A stretch of DNA of 64,000 nt from Trichobilharzia regenti. Lineage: Eukaryota; Platyhelminthes; Trematoda; Strigeidida; Schistosomatidae. The notes under the pieces were generated by a model, which worked only from the letters and a program-made list of their open reading frames with translations, was not told the DNA's origin and made no database searches. The translations under genes were made by a program, and so were the position numbers. Below are positions 54,289 through 64,000 of this stretch, piece by piece (positions within the stretch are counted from its first letter, which is position 1; each line of letters begins with the position of its first letter). Location of the stretch: contig OX235267.1 of NCBI GenBank assembly GCA_944472135.2, forward strand, positions 36,177,312 to 36,241,311, read 5' to 3'.

Positions 54289-54291
54289 ACT
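54289..54291 (-). promoter_or_regulatory. Candidate acceptor upstream of the start codon (5'-UTR splice or spliced-leader site)
   Basis: On the minus strand, attcgttacag lies about 50 bases upstream of the exon 1 ATG. Schistosome mRNAs can receive a spliced leader at such acceptors, or the site may end a 5'-UTR intron. The pyrimidine tract is weak and nothing else distinguishes the two options. Confidence 0.3.
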
Positions 54292-54299
54292 GTAACGAA

Positions 54300-55255
54300 T
54301 AAGTTTATAATAGTGCTAAAGTTCGATTTCAGTATGTTATCCAATATCCAATATCCTGATTACGAGTTAGTATAAACCAGTGATTTCTTTGAGCTTGCTT
54401 CTTTATTTTGAGGTAGAGGTTCCAGATCTTCGGTGAGCTTCTGCGTAGTAAGCCCCGCCACTCGACTGCTTTAGCTCTGGTAGACTCCAAGAGGAGTGGC
54501 GCGGGGATTGGTCAAGATGTGGTTTGTGGTATGCAGTATGTTAGGACCGTATTGCTGCCGTGAATGCAGTTTGACCTAACTCCCGTTGGTCATTCGGTGT
54601 AGTCATAAAAGCAGAATAGTAATAATAATAGGTTGCAGTGTAGATAATATGGGTTGAGATAAGTTGAATAATAAAGGTGACCTAAGGAAAAGATAGAGTG
54701 AGAGAAGGCGGAATAGGTCGTGGGGATTTAGTTTGTACACTTATCCATTGACAGTGTGGTTTTAAGTTTTATGAGGATAAGCCATTGAGACACAAACCTT
54801 GCATTTCTGCATGATTGTCTAGCTTCCGCTTTATTTGGCTCATAAACTAGAACTTTTCTAAATATTTTCTGATGTTTCCACCATAAAGATGGGAATAGAG
54901 TTTTTCTCCAAATATTTCTGTTACATTAGGGATTAGTGTTCCAGCAAAAGTAATATGGTGGGCTCCCTTAATTACTGTTATCGCTGATTTTTCCTTAGGG
55001 CCATAGATTTCACTATTAGCAAGCAAGGCTAAATCTAGGCTTATCGCTTATGAATAACTTTAATCGTTTTTCCAATGACACTAATAAATCAGTTCAGTAA
55101 GTAGACTGCAATTTATAAAGGCAGTCATGCTCCTTAAATTGGTCATAAATTGTTTGAAGAACACTGGGTTATCTGTTCTGAAACAGTGAGTTAAAGCTCG
55201 CTGTACGCCCTTATGCAACTTGTTCCAACACTCGATGGAAACTTCCAAGGGAGCA
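54300..55255. other. Region upstream of the host start codon, unassigned
   Basis: The first part (54415-54600) is more GC-rich, with TAGTAAGCCCCGCCACTCG and GAGGAGTGGCGCGGGGATTG. It may be a promoter-proximal segment or a repeat; nothing specific such as a TATA element or long frame is convincing. Confidence 0.3.
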
Positions 55256-55261
55256 GAAAAT

Positions 55262-56400
55262 GTCACTAGTTATAGACCAGTAGTGCTACTCCCAGTGTAA
55301 AGTATTACTGATGACCACATCAAGAAACACCTCGATAGTACTAATATACTCCATGATGCCGAACACGGTCTCAGGAAAGGAAACCCCTGGGACGATTGGA
55401 TATCATGCTAGAATATGAATATTCCAGTCCATGTGGTCTTCCTAGACTTCGAGAAGGCATTTGACACAGTTCACCATGATCTCCTACACAAAATAAGTCA
55501 GGCAGGTATGGGTAAGCTGCTTCTGTCATAGTTGAAGGACTACCTAGATGAGAAGAAATTCTGTTATAAAATCAATCAAGTCCTACCATCCTGTCACAGC
55601 TCGTCATCAGGAGTGTCGCAGGGCTCTATCCTAGGGCCACCAATGCTTTTAATTTCTATCAGTGACCTACCATACCGTCTAAGCTGCCCGAATCTCCTTC
55701 GCGCTGACGACGTAAAGATATGGAGGGCAATAAAGTGTACGGAAGACTCAGGGAGGCTGCGGGCAGATCTAAAACTTCTGGAAGACTGGGTGGTGGCCAG
55801 TGGCATGACTTTTAACCTGAAAAAGTGCAAAGTAGTGAAATTATGTACCTGTAGGCCACAGAATGCAAGTTACGCCCTATGCAACGAAAGCTTGTCTTGC
55901 ACATTGTTGGAGCGTGAGTTAGGTCTAATCCTAGCGAGAAATGGACGCAAGCGTAAGTCACGCGGAGTATGTAGCCAGGGTATATGCAGTCTTACAACTT
56001 ACATATAGGCAGTTAGATGCAATCACTCCCGAGCTCTTTCTAAGGTTTCACAGGACACACGTCTGACCACACCTTCAAGTGCATAATGTTATTGCGACCC
56101 CACTGTTTAGAAGCGACGCAAATCTTTTGAAAAGGGTGCAAAAACTGGCCATAAATAGAGCAACGGTCTCCTAGATGAACTGCTCAAGAAATTAGGTCTC
56201 TTCACTCCTAACTATCATCGCCTTAAGTGGGACTTGATTACTGCCTATAAGATAACAAATGACCAGGATCGCCCAGACAAAGGTGTTCCGCCGCTAAGTA
56301 GGTATGGGCTTCCTCGTGGAAATCCCAGAAGTATAGCTCACTGGGCTGGACAATAATGCAGCAACACAAGGACTGCATCCGAATGACCTATCCCCTTTAA
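55262..56400 (+). pseudogene. CR1-like LINE reverse transcriptase relic (a second CR1-type family)
   Basis: Reading frames with several stops: TSYRPVVLLPV, VVFLDFEKAFDTVHHDLLHK (box A, intact), SSSGVSQGSILGPPMLLISI (box B), LLRADDVKIWRAI (RADD for FADD), LEDWVVASGMTFNLKKCKVV, a degraded C-terminus (NYHRLKWDLITAYKI) to about 56360. Differs clearly from the 14.9 and 34.8-kb family. Confidence 0.82.
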
Positions 56401-56504
56401 AAATGTCCATGCGCCAATCGCGGGTAGACATCCAAATTTTTCGTTTCACTTCGTTACATTCTCTCCTGTCTTACTCTCCCGATTACTCCAAATGCTACAG
56501 TTGT

Positions 56505-56850
56505 GGTGAGGGCTGGCTACTAGCCAAAATTCGTAGGTTGTTATTTACATCAATGTGTACGTGCCAAATATCGGTCATGAGTAAAATAAGAACAAAGACC
56601 GACTCAACAACCAATAACAGCAGACTCTGTGTAGGCGGATACAATTTGCAGATAGATAACCTGAACTTATAGAGACAGCCACAAAGAGATGAAAGTTTAA
56701 CGTCCAGTAAGAAACCACCAATTGGAAGGCTCTGTTTGTTTGCTAACAATGATCTACAATAATGTGCATGAAAATCTGTAAATATGTGTTGATTTCCTAA
56801 ATAAACGATCTGTTGCCTGACCCTTGTCTTCCGTTGTTACACACTTACGC
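56505..56850 (+). repeat. Repeat G, copy 2
   Basis: Same order as 20930-21262: GTGAGGGCTGGCTACTAGCC, TCGGTCATGAGTAAAATAAG, GTAGGCGGATACAATTTGCA, ACGATCTGTTGC, TTGTCTTCCGTTGTTACAC. It starts just after the CR1 relic. No protein. Confidence 0.75.
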
Positions 56851-59800
56851 TTATTATGATTATTATTGATATCATATACATATATATTTATATGTATATA
56901 TAAACTTGAAATCTAGGTAGCCGTCTGTTTTCACGTTTTCTTTGCTCTTTTTTCTGTCTTTTAGTCTGCACAATCAACACTAGTTATATACGTTATTATT
57001 ACCTCTTTTCTTTTGACGACGATACCGGAAGACCAACTGGTGAAAGGATCAACCCCATTCACAGTAGCAACAAAGTCTTAACCCACCGCATACTTCAAAC
57101 AACATATAATTAATCCCAATGTGTGAGGATATACGCTATAACAAGGTGTTCCTGCGCAATTTTACTGGTTAACGCGCTCACGGCTACGGGCGTTATAATT
57201 GCCTATTTTTTGGAAATAGATTATATTTGACTAGTTTTAGAGTTCTGTAGCCAGAAGGCAGTATTTGGTTGTATTTTGTTCGTAGTAAAGCGTAAAATTG
57301 TATATTATAGCTCGGATGAAGTATTAATAAAAAAGTCATCCTTTTTAAGAAAGTTCGCATAGAAAGACTATTATTTGCATCATAGTGCGTTGAGGGTTTG
57401 TTTTTGCGCGTTGTTTCAGATCTTAAGGTTATAAATAGACTACAGGCAATGGCTGTAGTCATTCCAGTGAATCTATGAGAATTGGGCATATGAAAGAGAA
57501 TAGTCTGCAGAGATAGGTTAGATGTGTGTTTTGAGGATGTTAAATACTTCAGTTATCATCCGTGATGACTGAAATATTCCATAACACATCGACGAAATCA
57601 TGCGATGAATGAGACAGGCTGCTGAATTTCCTGGTGATTATATCTATTTTAATGAAGTTCCTAGTTAAAACTGCTTAGGCGAAGATGTGATAATAGTTTA
57701 ATTTACATTTGCACATGGAATTGCAGAAGGCCTTCATTGCTCAGTGCATAAAATGGCATCAGACTATATTGACATCAGTGTTCATCGCGTCCCGAAGAAG
57801 AGTATAAATAGTCCTTCTCAAACGTCAGAGTACTTAAAATGAGTATCAGCTTTCTGTCGATTAGTAGCTAGCAGCTCTGCCAAACCATCCATGGTACCCC
57901 ACAGGCCCCACAGAATTTTGTGAGAGACCTTACATGTCACGTTGTCTTACGAATTGCAAGCTTTCAGATCTTTCAATTTACCTGTCACTGAAATATCACT
58001 TATCTACTTCACGATGGCCTTTTTATTTGCGCACTATTACACTACATTTTTTCTTAACTGGATATGCCTTTATTAAAGCTGAGACTTACTCTTTGTGCCT
58101 ATTGGTTGCTTGCTTACAGTCTGCTTGATTTTATTAGGAACACAACAGCACCAGTGTTTGAGCAAAGCTGTATTTTCATGGAAACCGTCATATTTTCCAT
58201 GCTTACACCGATATGGTTGGCATAAAACATTGCAAATGTATACTAACGTTCCAAGGACATAGCCCTTAGCCAAATGCCCAGTGTTTATTGTGAAGGGTTT
58301 ACAATTTAACTCTTATCATAACCTGTTCTAATTACTCGTCCAATAGTTGAACGACTTAAACTTTTGAAAAAGTACTAACTTATGATACGTCACGATTGCA
58401 GTTTATAACTTACTGCGCCTGTAGAAATGACATGCATTCTTTGTAAACATTCGTTTATACAGCATATGAAATTATTATTTGCTTGCTGCTATCCTTTAGA
58501 AGATGAACAATATATGTCACTGTAAAAACCACAGAAGAATGCTGTCATGAATTAAGAATGAGAAAGGAGAGTGAACCATTTTCAGCAAAGGTAGGTAAAT
58601 ATAAAACGCTTAACCTTAATATTACTTCTTTCTTACTTCAGCGATCAAAAAAACACTTTGTTTACTTATTTGCAGATATCCGGTAACGTCAGTCAACCCG
58701 GTCACAGCGATTCGACATTGCCCAAATTGTTACGACAAACAACTGCGTAAAGACATTTGTTTGTAATGATTTTTCATTAAATATATTTAACATCATGCTT
58801 ACCAGACCTTTCTTATTTTATCTGAGTGTAGCTATATTTGTCATGATGACTAGGTGCAGGCATGACTTATCAATGAGACCTGACGAAGTAATTGGTGGCA
58901 TATTTTAGTGTAATGTAAATCTGACTACGATTGCTACAGCTCAACCTATTCAATTATTCGTCTCGTGTACACTTCACCTTACACCCATAATCATATGAAT
59001 CGACACCATGCTTTAATGAAATGTTGGTAATGTACTACTTTTGAGTACACTTTACCTTATAAGAAATCGACTCAATTGCAGTGCCTAAGTTCATTTCTTA
59101 TTTTTCAAATACTGAAGTATTTTTGTACTTGGTCCCTACAGACTTACCTACGACTAGGAGACGTAATCGCTAACTTTAGGCAAATGTTTGGGCTTGACTA
59201 AAGTACTTATAATTCACTACTTATATCGATCGATAGTGTTGCTACAGAACTACACCTATATACAGTAACGAGTTCATATCCTAGGGAGTACCGGTCTAGC
59301 ATGCCGTACTCCCACCGCATGCAGAACAAATAGAACACAAGAATATTACATGGAAAATTTTATTTTACTGCAACGCAAACAAGTTTATTTACATGTATTA
59401 TCTGAGCACAGTCCTATATGAAAGTTGTCGTTTGGAAAGGATCTCCCATTATTCGACGGAAACTGCCCAGTGTTCGAATTGCGTCACGTTTGAATTCTTC
59501 CAAAATTCAAGTAAACAGAACTCTATGCCCACATGCAAATCTATCCGGTATCACAAACTGTAAAAAAGAATACCTGCATGGTTATACATGAATGAGTGAA
59601 CTTGCCTCCACTTGTTGTTGTATGCAGAATCAATTTCTAAAACTGATTATACAAATGTATCCGATTATAAGTCGTAAAACTCTCATCACTGTTTTTCGGA
59701 TGCCTTTGTCCGAATGCAGCTACATCTGCTTTCACTGAATTTAATTAACTGACAGACATCAATGCGACCCATCATTCCTCAAAAGTGATGCAGATTAAAT

Positions 59801-60855
59801 TCACTTACATAAATTAAGCATTTACATAATTAACATGCATAACCATATTTGAGTTAAGTATAAGTTAAGTTTAGTCTTCCTAATTTACACACTTTTTGAA
59901 ATGTGGAGCAGGTTAATGGTGCAGAAAATATCATGAACATTACGCATAAATAATATCACTAACTGCCAGTAATTGTGCCATCGAATCATACTGCAAGAAT
60001 ACATTTGATAATACTTTGTTAGTGGTCTGAGGGACAAAAATACTAGAGCGAAACATACAGGCTAGATGAAAGTCTCACAAAGCTGTCCCTGTCAGCCACG
60101 TCTCATAAACCGTTAATGCCCAGCTCTTGCTACGCTCAGGCTCACTCTGTTCCTTGAAGTTTCTCAGAAACACTTAGTAATAACGGACGAAAAAACCAAA
60201 AGACCGATTGGCCGCTTGAGAATTCTTTATTGTTACACCAACATATAAACAAAGTTACAACTAAGGTCTGTGAACAAATATTACAATAATAAATCATTAT
60301 ATTACTTCTGACGATGTTTCACTCTTCTTTCTGAACAGCGACCGATGAGACAATGACTGTCGTATTGATGCCTCCGCGAAAATTGGGGAAGTTGGTTTTG
60401 AGCAAACAACCAAGAATTGATCGTTCAATCTTCAACTCCATTGACAGTCCCACTAAAATACAATGTCTCACTCGTGGATTTCCTATATGCATGTGAACTT
60501 ATCCATATACTGGTATGCGGAAAAGTTCGTCGCTGTTAGCAATATATAAAGTTCACGCCTTTTGAAAGTCTTCTAATGCTTTTGTAGCCTCTTAAATATG
60601 TGCTGCTTGCGCTTGCACTGATTACCTGCGATGCAATTCTAGAGAAAGGGCTCGTTAACGAATCACACGATTGCCACAGCTTGTCACAGTTAATCCGCAA
60701 GAAACACAGGATACCAGGCTATGTGAGTGGGAAATATCGAAGTAGGAAATACTGTACCTATAACCACAACTGATGAAATGCATTGGCACCCACAGGGTGG
60801 CGGTCACTGATAGTAAATTGTTGAAAGCTATTGGATTACTACATCAGAAGCAGTA
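56851..60855. other. Unassigned 4-kb stretch
   Basis: No gene, splice-supported exon or recognised element. The small frames at 57193-57489 and 58073-58273 (minus) lack motifs. 58415-58455 (CGCCTGTAGAAATGACATGC) is a diverged relative of the inverted repeat at 62.5 and 63.3 kb. Confidence 0.45.
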
Positions 60856-60859
60856 ATTC

Positions 60860-61140
60860 AATAGCTTTCAGCAATTTACCCATATATGCTCTTAGGAATC
60901 ATGAAAATACTCTATCCATAAGCCGGTTCCGGACAAAACTGCGATCACATTTCTTTAAAATACAGTACAGTGCATTATGGAACGAACTTCCACTTACTGT
61001 ACGTAGTTGCCGATCTCCTACTGAATTCCAGCATCTACTTAACGAGTTCCTGTCAACAAAACAGCTTCGGTCTACTTATCCATACTTTATCCATATGGGC
61101 CGCTCAACTAGCTTTAGTACTACAGACCCCAGTTCAATAC
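60860..61140 (+). pseudogene. LINE reverse transcriptase C-terminal tail (CR1/Jockey-like)
   Basis: RFRTKLRSHFFKIQYSALWN, ELPLTVRSCRSPTEFQHLL. The F...ALWN.LP...R...S...F...L pattern is the usual C-terminal end of CR1/Jockey reverse transcriptases. No catalytic boxes upstream. Confidence 0.55.
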
Positions 61141-61149
61141 CCCCAATTT

Positions 61150-62480
61150 GAGGAAACTCATTTGCCCCGGCAACCGTACCTCATCTATAACGTGATAAAA
61201 CCAACCTAATCTCTCCCAAATGCCTTTACCTAAGGTTCAGTTATTCAGCTTACTAGAGATCCTATCGATATTTCTTCAATCGGGTTTATAAACTCATAAG
61301 ACTCTCTATAATTTTCCTGGATGTGTAATCCCAAATTAGTTGTGATAGTTCTCCCATAATATAAGCAAACTGGTACTTTGTAATGTCTAAAGCATGCCAC
61401 ATGAAAAGTGGCCAGGAATACCTAGCAATAACAAACTCAGCCAACCAACCATTTTCCCCAAGTTCATTCAACCTACCCTTATCCCTAATCGTACCACTAT
61501 TCACTACACTCTACTCAGTAGAATATGACTTAATTTGCTCCGGTGCTCAAAACTCTTCTACCCTTTACTTTTTAAGAAAAGACGTTTTAAGTACTAACTG
61601 CACAGTAGCCGTTTAACTAACTCACTGGTTTCCTCTTCACTGTAATCTTCAATAAGTTCATCAGTATAATTATTTCCGAAAACCATTACATTAGCGACCA
61701 TATCTTTTAATATTTTACGAATATACTTATATTATTAGCGTAATACACTGCACTATTTTTGAGTTGAATTGATTATCTTCAGTCAACAGTTACCCATTCT
61801 CATATAATTTTCTAAAATTCATAATGTTAAAGCTATGTAGTATTTCTGTTAATATCTTTTATAATATGTTTAGACACGTTACTTTGCAATGTCAGATGTC
61901 TACAATATACAAGACTGTCATGATAATTTAGTACACTAAGTCCTGCCAACCGACCTTGCCTTCAGTTCTTACTACCTACATTGAATCCTAACTATAGTGT
62001 TCTGATGAATCTTGCTCCACTATTCACAAAACCTATTCTTTTTACTCTTTAAGGTTTTAACTCTTTATAAAGTAATCTGTTCATTAGGACGCATGCATAC
62101 ATATATAATGTGTTCATAAAGATGTATGTGGAGACCTATTGGAAGCACTCATTAAGAAAGCTAGGGAGATGGAATATGGGGTACGAACATGTCTGGTACC
62201 AAGCAGTATATTTGCGGTAGCCATAATAATCATAGTCTCAGAGCTTAACATCAAAAAAGGAGGGAGGGTGGTGCTAGCTGATCAGTAGATATGGTGATGG
62301 TCACTAAGGTGAATCGCCCCATTCTGCAGGAACAGCAATATGCAATTTAAAGGCTCGAGATATTTCTGATTTTTATGAGGGCTTAGATCTTTATCTTGAA
62401 AAAGATAATAATGAACGCCTTGACAGATCATGCTTCTACCTTTAAATATAATAATAATAATGTATATTCTCATATAAACA
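61150..62480. other. Unassigned stretch
   Basis: No supported feature. The frame at 61383-61616 has no motif I know. Confidence 0.45.
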
Positions 62481-62483
62481 TAT

Positions 62484-62524
62484 AAATTTACATGAAAATG
62501 CATGCCATTTTTACAGGCACGATC
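62484..62524 (+). repeat. 41-bp inverted repeat, left
   Basis: Exact reverse complement of 63275-63315; includes ATGCCATTTTTACAGGCACG. The two copies are about 750 bp apart. Confidence 0.9.
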
Positions 62525-62529
62525 ATATA

Positions 62530-64000
62530 CCATTCGCCCAGCCTATTGTTGAGATGCGACCACACGGGATCTGCACAGATTTATGGGGCATCTTATAAAT
62601 TAACTTGCTATCCATTGTCAGATCTTTAAATACCACTTCACAATGCCTTATCTCATTTATTTTCTAATAACTTCTTTACTTGATCCTCATTATATTCCAT
62701 TAAACCTAACATTTTATAGCTCTTTATGAATTTGATTCGACTTGTTCCATTCCTATTCTCTGAAGGGTACGGTTGTACACCAAAAATACAAAAAGGCATG
62801 AAATAAAAACAACTGGCTTGAAAATAATTGTTTGAAAGCCAAAAGTGGACATCATGTTGGTACGAAGTATATTGGTATTATTATACATTGCAAATGAACG
62901 TTGTCGGCCTAAGGATTAATTACTTCTCCATTCTGTTTTCTATATAAATGTATTTATTAATTATATATTGCACTTACTTAATTTATTACACTTTAATGAT
63001 TCACCTCAGCACTTTAACTTTTCTAAAACAGCTTCCGATCCCTTGTAAACGTTGTACTTACTTCAATATTGGTTGGTTATCGTATGCCGACAACCACGGG
63101 ATGAAAACGAAACGAAGTCGATTTTCCCGCCCAACCTGGAGGACAACTGTACAATTCAATAACTATACGGCCTAGTTCGGACAATGAGTGTAATTATATA
63201 TATGTATCAAATATTTAACTGTTGAAACATTATTAACTTGTAGACAATTTAACATTTGACATTATAACATACTTGATCGTGCCTGTAAAAATGGCATGCA
63301 TTTTCATGTAAATTTTGAATTCGTATGAAATACATTACATTATTATTAAACCATAATGCCTGACCAGTTTCGGGGAGTTTATAACGAAAAGATAAGTGTG
63401 TTTGTGTAAAAAACAGTGAAACAGTGTTAGAATAGTCAAATATTACATCTATGTTTGTCAAAGTTGCTTGCAAACGACGCATAACAGAACCACACAAAAC
63501 CTCACACGATACGACCTACCAAGGACAAATCAAATATCCAATTGACCGCCACCGTTCTAGCCAATGAAAGACGAAAAAACCTGAGTCGCGGAAAATATAA
63601 CACGTCATAATGTATATCCTCACCCAATCCCAATACCACTCCTTGGGAGTTAGCCTAAGCTATTAGAGTCGATAGGTGGGACGAACAAAACAGAAGTTTA
63701 CCGAAGACCAGGAACCTTTATCCTACAACCAAGAAGCAAGCACAAACAAATCAAACTGGTTTACACTAGGATTTCGGATGTTGGAATCAAGCGAGTCGAT
63801 GAGACGCACCATCAAATGTCTATGTGACAACGCGGAATTCGACTTATAGTCGCCTCGCATCATTGCAAAGATATGGAACGCAAGCTGAGATCATATAACC
63901 ACAGCCAGAGACCTTAATGCTCCAGCTAAGGTCGGGAGCCACCTGATGTACTCTCAAACGTAATCTGACAAATGCCATCTCAGAGGATAAAGCTGATTGG
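62530..64000. other. Unassigned right edge
   Basis: Outside the 41-bp repeat nothing is recognised. The last 500 bases are less AT-rich (TTGACCGCCACCGTTCTAGC, GGTCGGGAGCCACCTGATG) and may enter another element or gene beyond the window. Confidence 0.4.
63275..63315 (-). repeat. 41-bp inverted repeat, right
   Basis: CGTGCCTGTAAAAATGGCAT and flanks match the left copy without mismatch. A diverged third relative lies at 58415-58455. Confidence 0.9.

Noticed and set aside
57193..57489. 98-codon minus-strand frame in the right-hand unassigned region
   Set aside because: No recognisable motif or exon signals.
60301..60345. CGATGAGACAATGACTG as a hammerhead core
   Set aside because: Only part of CUGAUGA is present, with no GAAA or helix III at the right spacing.
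1..64000. CRISPR array, bacterial operons or ribosome binding sites
   Set aside because: The window is eukaryotic. Direct repeats here are microsatellites or transposable elements, with no regular repeat-spacer pattern.
63480..64000. LTR of a retrotransposon at the right edge
   Set aside because: Composition changes, but no TG...CA ends, primer binding site or second copy is visible within the window.

Overview
The window is eukaryotic, AT-rich, repeat-dense genomic DNA from a trematode, most likely a Schistosoma species. The clearest markers are tRNA-headed SINEs that carry hammerhead ribozymes (Sm-alpha type), an RTE-clade LINE resembling schistosome SR2, CR1-like LINEs, and Penelope-like elements (PLEs) with GIY-YIG endonuclease remnants. 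The species cannot be fixed from the sequence alone.

One host gene spans most of the window on the minus strand. I rebuilt five exons from splice signals, phase continuity and protein similarity: 54239-54097 (start codon), 43264-43222, 40381-40268, 30198-30091 and 9638-9462. Together they encode about 195 residues: an N-terminal region and the first part of a TBC (Rab-GAP) domain of the USP6NL/RN-tre type, including the Arg-finger motif (IDLDVNRT) and the start of the Gln-finger motif (YCQ). The remaining exons lie left of the window. Almost everything between 9.6 and 54 kb is therefore intron, filled with transposable elements.

Layout. 0-9.5 kb: a LINE relic, hammerhead SINEs arranged as inverted pairs, and a PLE split by a SINE. 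9.5-20 kb: a terminal-inverted-repeat element inserted in an RTE relic, SINEs, and a PLE interrupted by a CR1-like LINE. 20-24.4 kb: an inverted Sm-alpha pair and a 1.3-kb tandem duplication with later insertions. 25-30 kb: an RTE fragment and two PLE copies in inverted orientation around a second nest of SINE inverted pairs. 31.3-31.9 kb: an unexplained GC-rich block. 34-36 kb: an inverted PLE pair, one arm interrupted by a CR1-like LINE. 36-43 kb: LINE relics, one with a clean target duplication. 44.5-50.1 kb: a nearly intact RTE-clade LINE (45551-49514) nested inside another RTE copy with a 12-bp target duplication, and itself split by a SINE. 50-54 kb: relics, then host exon 1. 54.4-64 kb: mostly sequence I cannot assign, with one CR1-like relic, a short LINE tail and a perfect 41-bp inverted repeat.

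The most interesting signals are a second tRNA-SINE family that appears to encode hammerhead ribozymes with compensatory changes in helix II, repeated head-to-head inverted SINE/PLE pairs (one a 744-bp near-perfect palindrome), a SINE family sharing the 3' tail of a LINE, and a 1.1-kb TIR element flanked by a long direct repeat.
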